Source: Allantophomopsis cytisporea
Taxonomy: Eukaryota; Ascomycota; Leotiomycetes; Phacidiales; Phacidiaceae
Length of the DNA: 64,000 nucleotides
Direction of reading: 5' to 3'
NCBI GenBank assembly: GCA_024752435.1
Contig: CP103027.1
Span: 1,116,001 to 1,180,000 of the forward strand
The notes beneath the pieces were generated by a model that was not told where the DNA came from, did not search any database, and was given only the letters and a program-made list of their open reading frames with translations. This document shows positions 11,054 to 23,429 of this stretch, piece by piece. The translations under genes were made by a program, and so were the position numbers. Each line of letters starts with the position of its first letter. The stretch's first letter is position 1.

Positions 11054-13957
11054 TTATTCCCAATCATCAGCAGAGTCCTCGATCATTCTCATGGACTTCT
11101 TGCCCTTGGCACTGCCACCGATACTTCCGCTACCGCTTCCAGCCTTAGCCAAAGCACGAGCTGCAGCGTCCTTTCTAGGGCCACGAGCACTTCTGATGAT
11201 GCTCTTCTTGATGCTTGAAATGGATTTTTTGCTCTTAGAGCTGACTGCGGAAGCGCTTCGGACGGTAGAGGATGATGTTGGTCTCGACTCGGATTCTGCT
11301 GATCCCTTCTGAGCCCTGTGAGCATTGATTGGTGTAAAAGCTGGGGCAGCAGGGATGGGTTCCTCAGAATCTGCGATGCTGTCGGTGATACTTTCAACAA
11401 CAGTGTCGGCGATGGTCTCAAAGCTGACAGATGCAGGCTCGGTCTTGCTTGGAGTGGCGGTGCTTGGACCTGCCATGGATGCATGAATCTTCTGGGCGGA
11501 GGCCCTTGGGGTTGCTGAAGCTTTTGGAGTTGGAGGGTATTGTGTGCGACCTTTATTGAGTCCCAAAGCTTTGAGACTGACACCTTTGACTCTCTTACCA
11601 CCCCAACCAGCAGACTTACGCTTGCCATCCTTGCTGAGAGCGATTGTACCATCAGCAGACATTTTAACACGATTCATACTGGTTCCAGCAGCATTCTTCG
11701 AAATAGGCTTGACAACCTTGGTCTTTGCAGTTCTCTTGACAATGATGTTGTTCCGTCCAGCGGCGGTACGTGCGTTTGAGATCTGGCTTGCAACGGCACT
11801 CTTCAACGAGCCATTTCGCATGAGGCCAGGGACCGCAATCTTACGCTTCTTTGGCGATCGTGGCTCATCATCAACATCATGGCCAAACATCTCCTGCATC
11901 TTGCGCTTTCCAGCTTTGAAACTAGCTTTCATAGCATCCTTGATCAACTCTACCGGTTTGGGTTTATCCTTTGGCTTTGGTCCAAGGACACCACGACAAT
12001 TGTCACTTCCACAACGACATTCCTGTACATTTTTTGCTGAGAATGGGTCAAAGTTATAGTCATAAGTGAGCTCATCACCGGTCATGATAGGCTTGTCTCC
12101 TGCAAAAAGCGCCATGCGAGGCTTGCCAGCAACAACCCACTTGACCATACGGCAGTTGGGCTCACAGGAATGGTTGACAAATCGAGCGATACTACCACGA
12201 GTAGCATCAATGATCATATTCTGATCAAAAGACATGAGGTAGTAGCATTTCTTGTCCTTCTGTAGTTCTGTGTTAGTCAAATCTTGTGTCGATAGGATTA
12301 TGATATTACCTCATTGTCCTTGTAATCCTCGTTCATTCTGCGGTCACATTCTTCTTCAGTGATGATCTCACCAGTATATTCAACAATGATTTGGTTTGGT
12401 TCAAAGCATCTGTTGCTTCTGACACCATAACCACGATCTTCGGTCTTAATGACTTCGACACCAATTCTGTACTTGCCACCTACGCGACGACGCTCCTCTA
12501 ACTCACTGAAAGCACGGTTTGTGCAATACTCTGGACCAGCAGCACAGTTCATTTCGTCACACTCATAGAGCATAATACGATTCTGGCAGTCCTCACCACA
12601 TGCAGTCTCTTTGGTACAGACACACTTTGAAGAGAAGTCATCAAAAAGTACCTCTTTCTTCCACTGGCTGGCTGCATCACCAATGAATCGGTCTAAAAAT
12701 CATGTAAGTATTATTCCTTGACATTTGAAAGTCTGTCAACTTACTCTTCGTGGTCTTTCTCCATTCATCTGGTTTGGGTTGACCAGGAGGGAGTGGGGAG
12801 CACACGTCGAATGGGAGCTTAAAGTTACGTCCAATATGCAGCAATCGCTGGCCATGCCACATTGGCAAAGGCATAAGACCATTTGGTTTGTATGTGGGCA
12901 TATTGGGCATCTTCTTCTTCTCAACCTCGGAATATCCAGAGAACCAATCAAGGTCACCTGTCTGACCGGCATATAGACCCTTGTTCATCCATGCCTTCTC
13001 CTTCTTCTTGATCTTCTTTGGTGTGATGGGCGCATTGTCGTCGTCGGTCTCAGTATCGACCTCAACCGGCTTCTGAACCTCACTAAGTCTTGACTTTCTG
13101 GTTGTGACAGTTGGCTGCGATCCTGGTGTTACAAGCTTTCCGTTGCTCCACACTTCTGCAATGACTGGCCCTTTGTCTTCCTTCTTGAATTCGGGTGTGT
13201 CCTCGAGGTTCTTGAGTTCTCTCTTGGTTCTGAGTCTTGGAGTATTGTTTGCAAGAATGGACTGCTGGGCGGCAATTTCGGCATCGCCGCCATTGCGACG
13301 CGTGGATTTTCGGCGTTCTTCAGTGTCATCGGTACTGGCGAGTCTGGAGGGTGTGGAGCTGCTTTCGCCGGGTCCACTCTGGAATACACTTGCCGGAGTG
13401 CCATTGACGCTCCAGTCAATATTGAAACCATCAGTAGCATCATCAGCTAGACGATGAGCGTCACGAAGGGTTTCATTGGAGGGATTGCTGGCAATTGAGG
13501 TGTCTACTAAGGTCTCGCCGGACATAAGGCGACGCGAGCGTGGAGTTTTGATAGGCTTATCAATAATTTGACGAGCTCGAGAACCCTTCTGCACGCCATT
13601 TTTCATGAACGGGCTGTGTACAGCTGTACCACTCAGAACCTTGAGATTGTAGGTAGAAATTCCTGGTCGAGTTCTTCTGGCGCGTCCACTGCTGTCGCCC
13701 TCGGCACCAGGTGTTTGTTCATCGGGTGTCTGCGCGACTTCTGCCTCGGCAACTTCTGTCTGCTCAACCTTTGGTGTCTCTATGGCAGCGGAAGAAATGC
13801 TGAGCATGTCGGCGGTCTCGGTCGGGGGAGTTGATGAAGTGATTGGCGTTGAAGTCGCGTTGGTGTTAGCATCGGCGGTAGCTACGCTGAATGCCGAATC
13901 GACTGATGTTGATCGAGCATGAGTACGATCAAGACGAACGCCCCTTGGAGGAGGCAT
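11054..13957 (-). CDS. ash1: ASH1-type histone H3K36 methyltransferase (AWS-SET-post-SET)
   Basis: This enzyme transfers methyl groups from S-adenosylmethionine to a histone lysine. Its domain order matches the fungal ASH1 group, known in Neurospora and Fusarium for H3K36 methylation of poorly transcribed chromatin. Three exons, 13957-12745, 12692-12310 and 12259-11054, give 933 aa. Residues 1-400 are low-complexity. The Cys-rich AWS domain starts near 427 (CVCTKETACGEDC), followed by SET with YGVRSNRCF, EYTGEIITEEECDRRM, the catalytic RFVNHSCEPNC (558-568) and ELTYDYNFDPF, then post-SET CRCGSDNC (613-620). The 310-residue tail is basic and Ser/Ala-rich with no domain I recognise. The second intron has two possible acceptors; the distal one (12260) keeps phase. 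Long gene deserts flank both sides. Confidence 0.93.
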
Positions 13958-16900
13958 CGCGTCGAGCTTTATGTCGATTGCTCGAAGAATCGTTGTTGAG
14001 AAAGTGGTGGTGGGTGTCGTGTTAGCTACCTACTTCTTGGGACCAGGCTACTTATTCGTCAGGCATCGGCGTTTGCAAGAGCCGTGATAGGACGCGATAG
14101 CAGCTTTGCAAGAATGCAGCTATATATCGTCAAGTTCAATCAGGAATGCAATAAACCTGATGAGAAGCTCCAGATTAAGTCGCTTCGAAAAGCGGATGAA
14201 TAAATCTGGATGCTTGGAAATGAGGTTGCTTTGTCGTTGGGTTGATATAAGAAGGAGGTGCGAGGATTGGGATGGAGGTGGAAAGGTGCTCACTCGCGAG
14301 AAACTCAAAACAATGCTCTCCCCGTGGGCTCGCCAATGAGAGTCAAGCTCCGCCTATCTTATGTCAGGGCAAATGCCTCTCCAGTCACATCCCGTGATTC
14401 ATAGGGAGTCGGTCACCACGTAAGTGAGTATCATCCAAAAAGCAAGACACCCCATTCGTTCACTCAAGAGCAAGAGACAGCTTTCAAGAGCGGCACCTTA
14501 ATCATCAAGTGGCGCACGGAATGTGCAAGCTTATGAGGATCAATCTTCACACACTTGCATAACAACTTTCATGACTTGCACCGAATATGATTTCAAAGTG
14601 ATAAAAAGTTGCAGCAATATCTTGGACGCGATGCACATTGAGTCTAAGGGAGCGTTGTGGATATGATCGCGTGTCTATTCCTCGAACATGAACGGCAATC
14701 GGCAAGTGGTGCAGGGGCTTTCGTGAAAAAGCAAGACGACACAGATCAAACTTGTCGCCGAGCAAACTCCATATCAAAATTCTAGTATCGTTCAACCTCC
14801 TACAAGCGGAAAAGGCATCAGACTTCTCTTGAAATGTTCACTTCTCACACAAATGGCCTGAGATTCTTGACCGGGGTTCTTTTAATTGTTAACGGTCAAG
14901 CACTTGACTCAAATGGTCGATGACGACTTGACTTGCAGACGAACTATCCTTCCCAACAATTCTATTTTCTGAACGTGATTCTAAAACATTTTGCATGCCG
15001 TAAAGTATACAACAACGATTGGTGCCACTTATGAGTCTTCCTCGCAAAGTGTCGCTCGCAATTCTCAAGACACCATCAGCTGTTGCGACAGTTGACGATA
15101 TTTGCCACATCACACAGAAATGCCAAAATTTCTTAAATTCAGACCTTCGTTTTCCTTTGCATCACTCTGTCGGGCGCAATAGACTTGAAGAAAATTGGCA
15201 TCTTTGGGATATGGTGCCGACAATCGAAAAGGTGCTGATCGCGCGATACACGTGACTAATAGCAATTTGTACGCACCTTCAAGGTGCTACACCACATTTT
15301 GCGTGCTCCAACAGCAATCCGATACAGACTCAAGACGGAGTTAGATTCCTGGAGCCTTCAATTAAGACTTTTGTACCATCAAGACAATCCATGAAGAATT
15401 TTCTGTCATAAATGCCGCGTGCTCGGATCTTGATAGCTGCTATCATTGCTCTCTCCTCTAGCCGCTGCGCACCTGTATTCGGGGGCGCACCACTAATACT
15501 GGTATTTGGTAGCAACCTGTCCTTTTGACCTTTTCCCCCACCCATTGCAATGGCATGTTTTCCAAAAAATCGCTTGCAATGCTCTTTACGACCATAGGTA
15601 AGAACTCAGGATGTATTGCTGATGAGCGCGCGTTGGATTAGGCGCTAGGTGCACTGTTGATAATCGTCTTGAAATGCATAGCTCTGTTTTGATTTGGATA
15701 GGATCACCAACAGATGCGAATAATAATATTCTCATCAAATTCCAATCATGTGGCATGCTCAAAATTTGGCTTTCTGTAATTGTCTCTTTCCTTGAGCAAA
15801 TGAGTCTTGACTGCAAGAGGTGTGCGACTTGGATGCCATTATTATTTACATAGTCTTATGATACAAATTAAGCGCAAACAAATCATCAAACCAGACAACT
15901 ATACCTACGTACCGCTTAAATCAAGATATGTTTCGGAATAGTACTACAAAGTAGAAGTATTACTGTGTGTTGCTATCTTCGTACATATATATCTGAGGTT
16001 GGCTGATGTCATCCTCAAGTCACCATATACTCACCATAACATTTTTCTATGAAGGGATACGAACTGGAGCACATATTATGATATCTAGCTTATCAGTTGA
16101 CTTAGTATACTTTCATGAGCAAAAATAGGATTAAAATGCTAAAGCTCGCATTATCCCTATGGTCTTTTTGTAATCTCGATAGCTGCCTTTGACTGCTAAG
16201 AACACATGGACACCTTCAGTACTTGTTTCGACTCCACGAGACATTGAAGTGAATAAATGTTTACAGAGAAGGCATCTTAAGAGCCACTGATTCTCCGTTT
16301 GTAATTAATCTCTGCGCTACTTGCTTGATCTTATATCTGATCCGGTGAATAAGCTCAAATAGCCAGTGGTGGTCTTGGACGACTAATCAAGTGCGAAGAC
16401 TACAAGACCAAAAATTTGTGCTATATGACAGCTCACTATCCATCTTTACTTCTATTTAATTGTAGAAATTGCTAGTACCTGATGATGACACAAAAAATAA
16501 CACTTGCCGGCTGTGTGTCGTAGCACGTTGACAGATGCATCACAATGCCGGGGAACAGCTTTCAATATGACTCCAAAAACACCAGCATCGCAGAGTAAAG
16601 TGTCTGCCAGAACAACATTTAATTAAGTGAGCTTCTTTTGAGAGTATGAATTTGAAATAATATAGGTTTTAAAAAATTCTAGCTTTAGGTGAGCACCATG
16701 TCGCCTCGAAGGCAGCTACCACACAAATTTCCTATCTGTCCTGATATTATTTTATAATCATCCGGTATAGACAAACTTTCTTGAGTCTATATCGCTATTT
16801 GAACTGAGATCATTTTAATGCAATACTTCTTGTCTAAAAGGTTGAGTGAAGCTCCTAATTATCGCTCCACGCCGATTCTATATAAGTAGAGCTCAAGTAC

Positions 16901-18413
16901 GCTTCTGGTGCTCGTTCCAACTCAACAATCAAAGCTCCACCAGAGATAACTCGAAACACCATGTTCTACTCCTGTCTACTAGGCTTATATATCTAGTTGA
17001 TTGAATAAATTCTATATAATAGATAAACATATGCTGCATATAAGTATCAAGTTAGTCAGACCTTTGATGATACCCTTCCAAGCATGTACCGGCTATCATT
17101 CAAGTAGTCCAGATACTTCGAACGACAGCCAAACCCACCAACGCCATCCCTAATTATGGAAACAAACAGCTGCTTGAGTTGATCGTTATCATCGTCGTCT
17201 CAGACATCTTTTTCAAAATCATCAATTTCACCATAGACTCCGAATTTCAATGAAACCAGGACCATAAGTACATATAAATGCCCCCACACATGCACACATA
17301 AGTGCAAGAACATCATCTTTCGATCATAATCCCAAACTAGCATACCGCGTTGTGCTTTCAGAAAACGCAGTTCATATAGGTTGACCAAACTTTGAGCACA
17401 CCGAAACAAAAGCCTTTCTTACCTTTATCCTACCTCGTGTTGAAGCAACACAACACTCGAATAGTCATGAGGCATAGCCTAGCGAACTTGGCATGTTTGA
17501 CCGCAAGACACAACCCAGCGACGCACGATCAAATCGACCAGATGTGCACAACGAATTCTCCAGAAGTCCAGATCATTATGATTTCGATGATCAAAGCGTA
17601 TCGGGTCTAGACTTGGCCACAATCGCGCCACCAGACAGACGTATGCGACAAACCAAAGCTGCAACCAATTTCATCAAACTGATGTTCTGACTTGAAGACC
17701 TGCGAATTTGGCCCAAGGTTCACAGCACTGTCACTTGGGCGCCATGATATTCACAATCACCAATTTCATGAGCACGTTTACCTCCACCTGCTCGCAACAT
17801 CTGTCTGAGGCTATCTCTTCCACGAGACATTGAATACAAGATAAACATCCTGGATGATCTCTGGTCTTGCTTTACAAATACGCGCACAGCATAAATCGAA
17901 TCGAGGCGCCACGGCGATTAAACTTTTTGAGTGAGGATATTTCGCTCCTCTATCGTTACTTCGTAGTCAGTGTCATCAGCGGCCACCACACCACCTCACC
18001 AAACCAGCTTACTTTCCACACCTGCAGCCGGAAAAGACCTTAGTTATCGTTGAAGAAGAACGGGTATTAAAATTTTTATAGAGCATTGGGCAACCACAAA
18101 AATCAGGCTACTACAATCTATAAACATCGCTCATCAAGCATGACCTATGATACAATCCCCCTCAGCCACCAGGAAAGGATGGCAAAAAAAGAGAAAAGGG
18201 ACTTGTCCTGTACAATAGAACTACAATCGAAACAGAAGAGAAACATCAACAGACATTAACTTCCCCAAATAATATAATAACAAAGGTGGGACGAAAGCCA
18301 TCATCCATCGCGATCTAGCCCCCATGCGCCAAAATGTAACATAAAATCATGATTCTCATCCTCCCCATGACCCGCATGCCTCAGTACTCAAGAGAAGAAA
18401 AGAACGAGAGAGT
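13958..18413. other. 4.5-kb gene-poor interval
   Basis: The first 400 nt form the ASH1 leader and promoter. From 14.5 to 15.8 kb base composition is nearer to coding, and there are minus-strand ORFs of 60-80 codons (14547-14795, 14889-15113, 15330-15545), none with a recognised family; they may be scraps of a decayed gene. 15.8-17.1 kb is strongly AT-rich. A 65-codon plus-strand ORF at 17493-17690 is unassigned. 18.0-18.4 kb is the ERF2 3' flank. A promoter-like element at 16.88 kb is listed separately. Confidence 0.45.
16879..16996 (+). promoter_or_regulatory. Orphan promoter-like unit: TATATAA, pyrimidine/adenine leader, ATG, 11-codon ORF
   Basis: A TATATAA box (16879-16885) is followed by a C/A-rich leader (TTCCAACTCAACAATCAAAG and on) and an ATG in good context (AACACCATG) at 16961. 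The ORF stops after 11 codons at 16996 (MFYSCLLGLYI). The spacing of about 80 nt from box to ATG is normal for a fungal gene, yet no gene follows. It may be the intact front end of a lost small-protein gene or the start of a non-coding RNA. Confidence 0.35.
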
Positions 18414-20505
18414 TCATTGTCGAAGCGCAGTTGGGCCCTGGAAGCCTTGCTCTGGGGTCTTGGCGACGTCCACCATTTCCACACCCTCGCCACCGCCCTG
18501 AGCTTCTTTGACAAGCGGCGCAGTCCGCTTGCTTCTGCGCTCGCCGAAACGCTGATCACCCTCTTCATATCTGCGCTTGAAGCTGAGGTACGTTGGAGGG
18601 CGCGGTCTGCAAAGTACGACGAGAATGTTCTTTGACCAACGGGAGAGCGTGCTTCCTCCTTGGGTGAAGGGTCTGTGGCGGTCCTTGGGGAGGAATTTGT
18701 GGCCGTTTAGATACTCTCTAGTTGTTTCGCCCCTAGACATCAGGAATATATGGTAGCCCATCAAGGCAGCTGGATATGGAGTTGCGATTATTCCATAGAG
18801 CACCATGGCAAAAGGAACTCTCCAATGGCTGATAGCAGCGTTGAAACTCTTGCCTTCTTGGTGTGCCCAGACGAGTAGGTGAGCAAGACTTGCACCGAGC
18901 AAGAACATGGCGATTAAGGTGCCTGATGAAACGAAAGTAAAAAAGTAGCGGTAGTTACGGCGACCAACACAGTTGTTAAGCCATACACAGTGGTGATCTT
19001 GAGTTTCCACACAGTTGTCACAGGTTCGGCAATGGTGACCACGAGGAGGACGCCATACATTGCATGACTTGCAGTATTTGGTTGGTACCTCCATAGCTGC
19101 ATTCTCAGAGGTAAAGGACTTGATGAGAGTCCATGCATTAGTAGGTGGAGCAAGAGTTAAAGGATCATCCGTGTCTGCTGGTGGAGGAAATTGATGAAGA
19201 TTGCGGGGGAGAATCTAGAGCTATGTTAGATTGTGCTCTAAGGTAGTTGGTTAAATCACTTACTCCTGGGTCTGACATGGACGCATGAAGGAAAGAAGAC
19301 ATGCAAATGTAGAAGAGATATGCAAACAAAATGGGTATCGCTGGAGAAACATGGTGCCATAGCCATGGTGCCGAGAAGCCAAAGAAAAGTGCGCCAGGAA
19401 CTACAACGAAGAGACCAGTGGCTATATTGATAGGTTTATGTCGAGTATTTTGAAGTCGTCCACCCCAGCAAAAAACAGTATTGCCTGTGAAGTACTGATA
19501 GTTGCTTACCTTAGTTGTGGTCTTGGATTCGATGACCTTGTGAACTGACTGGTGACCAGGTGAGGAAGCTGCAGATGGTAGCTTCTCCCGGCCCATATTG
19601 CTTCCACGAGGACTAGGAGCCCGTTCACTTCTGGATGGCAGTAGAAAGCTTGAACGAAACGAGCGTGGAGATTTCGGTGGTCCTGAAGCAGCTGTGGTCG
19701 GGGGGTTGGGGTCCTTGTCAAGACTGAGTGTAAGATTCTTGGTTTTCGAAAGAGACCTGCGGTGTATGCCAGTCTGCTGATGCTTCTGTACACTTTCGGC
19801 AATACCCATGGCAGGATAGTGGCCAACGGGGCTTGTGTTTGCTGTTACACGATCAAATGTGCCATGCTCGGTGATCTCAGTTCCTCTGGAAGGCGGAGCT
19901 GGACCTTCGTTATCCTCATCAATACTATGTCCTACAGGCTGACTAGATGTCATGCTGTGACGCATCATATTGTTTCCGCCCTCCAAGATCCCATCTTCAC
20001 TCGTTGATGCTTGAACGCTTGCTGGCCGCTGTCCTCCTCGTTGTGCTTGCAAGCGTTGGGAGCTCATCGGCTTGAAAAACGCTTGTGATGTCAATGAAGG
20101 CACATGGGTCCTGCTCGTAACACTTGGTGGTCGTCCACCCGAATGTCCTGATGTGGTGCTGCCCTGTATGCTTCCGCGCTGTCCGGCAGCACCTGCAATA
20201 TATCCTTGTTTCGAAGGCGATCGAGCCCAAGGCGCACCTCGTTGCGATGACATTGCCGTCCCACTCGTTCCTGGGCGTGTACTACCAGCCACGGAAGACA
20301 TTGCACTGTGTCGGTTGTCGGTAGAAGGCGCAGGTCGCTGCTGAGGGTTGTTTTGGTAATCGTCGCCATCCTCGGATGCTATGTCGGTCATGCGCGAGGA
20401 TATGATACTCGGAGCACCTCCAGCATCAGACGGCGGTACATTTGGAAAAGAGTCGTTTGTTTCTGAGTCCTTCATGTCGGATGATGGTACCTGACGATCC
20501 ATCAC
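18414..20505 (-). CDS. erf2: DHHC palmitoyltransferase ERF2
   Basis: ERF2, with ERF4/SHR5, S-palmitoylates Ras and other proteins at the ER. Two exons, 20505-19264 and 19214-18414, give 680 aa. The first 300 residues are Ser/Pro-rich and disordered. Then come YQYFTGNTVFCWGGRLQNT, typical of ERF2 orthologues, two membrane helices (IATGLFVVVPGALFFGFSA and IPILFAYLFYICMSSFL), the DPG motif cut by the intron, the Cys-rich domain from C462 with catalytic D487-H-H-C490, NNCVGRRNYRYFF, two more helices (TLIAMFLLGASLAHLLVWA and VPFAMVLYGIIATPYP), and a TTRE motif (GETTREYLNGHKF). Orthologues carry the same order. The 5' flank is over 1.7 kb and shared with the divergent gene at 22.2 kb. Start chosen as the first ATG of the open frame. 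Confidence 0.95.
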
Positions 20506-22223
20506 GACGTCGCAAGTCGTCGCAGCGTATGTTCGGGATTTTGTCCTCTACCGCCTCTTCACAAGCCTCATAGCATGCCCCCGGTCTGCATGGGCTGCTT
20601 GAAACGTATAATTGGAATTTCGCAATGCGATGATCTAGGCGATTCGTAATTTAAGTAAGATTGATTTGATTGCGACAGAGGAAAAGAGGGTGTTTTTTTT
20701 CTCGAATCGAGTCGATTTCAGACGTCACTTTGGTGAAGAAAACAATGGGGAATTTGAGCAAAATTGGGGGAGATTATGAAAGAGTGTAAGAAGAAGAAAG
20801 AATTATCCTTGAATGGATTGAAGGTGGTGGTGGTGGGGGGTGGGAATTCGTGCGTGTGCTGGCTACAACATTGCATGTAGGTACGTGGAACTTCAGGTAA
20901 TCTAAGGGGTGTTGAGTTTCTGAAGGGTGTGACAGAGGCGGATGATATTCGCATTTGTTCCAATCAGCTTGTGCACATACACCCAATCTCAGCCTTTCCT
21001 AAACTAACGACTAAGGCCTCAGACGCACAGGGGTGATGCACGAGCGCTGCGATATTTTGAGAGTCGCGAGAGAGAAGTCTAACGACCGTTGCGCGACTGC
21101 ATGAGGTGTAGTGTAGCTTTTAGTCGCTTTGATAATTAGTAACATACATTAAAGAATAATGATAATGATAATGATAACCCTACATTAATTCAACTGATTT
21201 CATTCTAGATTTATCATTACAAGTTTACATACAACGCGAAAGAGAACTCACAGGACGGGGAATAGAAGGGATGATTTTCTATCTATCATCTTACTCGGAT
21301 AAAACATCGTGGTCAGCTTATGATTAAAGTTACTTGGTGTTTCCACTGTCGAGGAATTTAATCACGGACATCTCGTTTAGCATGCCTCAAGAGAGTGAGA
21401 CACACTGTATTGCGTATTGGCGATGCAAACTAGACTTTCAGTTGATCAATATTAATTCACCGTATTCGATTCCATAGTAGAGTGCCTATGAGATATATGA
21501 ATGTCCCATAAATATATGATGATTGCATGTTCACAATCCGCACAGTACCTAGCAACTCTTCACTCGAGAGCACAACTGTGGATCAAAGTTGAATATAGAA
21601 AGGAAACTTCTTTCATGTCTGAATATGAACTAAAAGGCTGATCAATGATTTTTACTCTCAACTGATATCGCCAAACGTTTGCTAATTTTATCCATTGACG
21701 TACATGACCATTTGCGAATTAGAGAATTGAATTACTTAGCTGTGATATTTCAAGACAAGGATTGTGTCAATACACTGCCATCCGCAGTGCCTTGGGCATA
21801 AATGATAGAATTGTTGCTGTGGTTAAGACAACCATAGATCTCTCGGAGTTATGATGCATCATTGATTGTTATCGTAAAACATATCGTAATTTTGGTCCCA
21901 ATATATGCAGCAAATTGTATGAATAACTTATGTAAGTTGTGTTTTGGTCATACATTGTAAATATATTCATATCAGTAGGATACATTTAAATAAGACACCA
22001 ACTTTGAGCAATATCAGATTATGTGACGTTTATAGAACATCATGCTCTGGCGTTACATCACCCCATCCATACATATTGCAAGATGGGACCTGACGGATTG
22101 ATACATAATCACGTGATGACCTAGAAGAAAGCTTGGTGCGAGCCGAAGCGACCAATCACTCCGACATCATATCGACCTCAGTGTGCCCAATTGATCCACC
22201 ACAACACCACGATCGCAATCACC
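20506..22223. other. Divergent intergene, AT-rich in its centre
   Basis: Left of 21.1 kb is the presumed ERF2 leader with a (GGT)n-like stretch near 20.83 kb. A short AATGAT repeat sits at 21155-21177. 21.2-22.05 kb is AT-rich and featureless. A palindromic ATCACGTGAT (CACGTG core) lies near 22110, about 110 nt before the next start codon. Confidence 0.45.
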
Positions 22224-22949
22224 ATGTCCGCACAAGCAGCAAGAACCGCCGCCACCGCCGCCGGAAAGGCCGCGGGAGGAAACCCAGCCGTCAAGGGAGC
22301 CAAGAGAGACCCAGAGCTCTGGGTACGTTTTCCCCACCAACCTCGAGCAATTGAAGGTCCCCACGCCCACCAAACGCAGCAACTGACGATTGATTACAGG
22401 TTCTCTTCGGTGTTATGTCCGGAGCCTTCGGTTTGGCCGGATACTACTTCGGTACGTCTCAATGCCCTTTCCGCGGCTCGCAATCGAGAGCCTAAATGAG
22501 CCCCCCCCCGAATCGTACGATTGCTACTATACACGTTCTGACTGTTTGTGATGCTAGGTCGCAAGCCAACCTCTTCCACCTCTGAGGCCAAGGTCAACGT
22601 TGCTGCTGGCTCTATGCCATGGCAAACCGAGGGCAAGGAGGGCGACGACTCCTTCAAGTACCAGTACCACCCAGGTGGAGACCCAAGAAACCCACCAAAG
22701 AACGCCCCAAGCGCTCTTCACAGCGTTATCGTCCCAAACGTCGAGTTGCCAAAGGTGTGTATTCTCTTTCCACACAATGGGGCGGGATGAGCAGGTTACA
22801 GGTTGTGAACACCGTGAAAGGCAACATGAGCTTGGCCGGGCGTGTTATTCAATGATGAAAGCTGCACTTGCTTAGAGAATGAATGCTGACGATATCTTCA
22901 ATAGCGACTTCACGACAAGTACAACAAGTGGGGCAAGGATGGTTACTAG
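22224..22949 (+). CDS. Small conserved fungal membrane protein, function unknown
   Basis: Four exons, 22224-22322, 22400-22451, 22558-22754 and 22905-22949, give 130 aa. The N-terminus is Ala-rich and basic (MSAQAARTAATAAGKAAGG), which could act in mitochondrial targeting. One short membrane helix follows (VLFGVMSGAFGLAGYYFG), then a hydrophilic region with YQYHPGGDPRNPP, SALHSVIVPNVELPKRLHDK and a KWGKDGY end. The layout, an N-terminal helix with a soluble tail, is like small accessory subunits of respiratory complexes, but I cannot assign a family. Introns are GT-AG and phase is consistent. Codons are C-ending, implying strong expression. It is divergent from ERF2 and converges with RIM2. 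Confidence 0.85.
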
Positions 22950-23429
22950 AATCTGAAATGACGAGACGAAGCGCGAGCTTTACGTTGTAGATAGAGAGAG
23001 CACCCTTTCAATGCATTGTTGAACCTAGTCTGAATGTATTAATTGCTATCAAAATGTCGATAGACTTGTCGAATATGGTGCACGGCCTTGCAACTATGTG
23101 GTTTTCTTGTGGAGTTTTGTAGTTGGTACACATAACGTGCGGCCTTGAACCAGCCGCAACATAGATATCGTTCCGCATTCAGGGGGTCAGATACAGATCA
23201 GGGAGTTGGCATATCTAATAATCGGTTGAGATTTCCTAATTTTTATGTGCCAGCACCTTTCTGACCCCTGATATCTTACAGTGACTGAACGCCAGGAATA
23301 TGCACCGTCCCTCTACCATATCGTACACCCGCTGAGATGCGTATTACGCGGACACCTTTATACAATCATACATGCTCCATCGAATCCCAAGTCATCTTTC
23401 TAACTGTCATCTTTCAAAGTCAATGTGTC
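22950..23429. other. Convergent 3' flanks
   Basis: 480 nt between the stop codons of the small membrane protein and RIM2. No gene, repeat or RNA seen. Confidence 0.5.

Noticed and set aside
19478..19516. Intron in ERF2 at GTAAGCAACTATC
   Set aside because: The 25-nt span is too short and encodes VSNYQYFT, part of a conserved ERF2 block, so it is coding.
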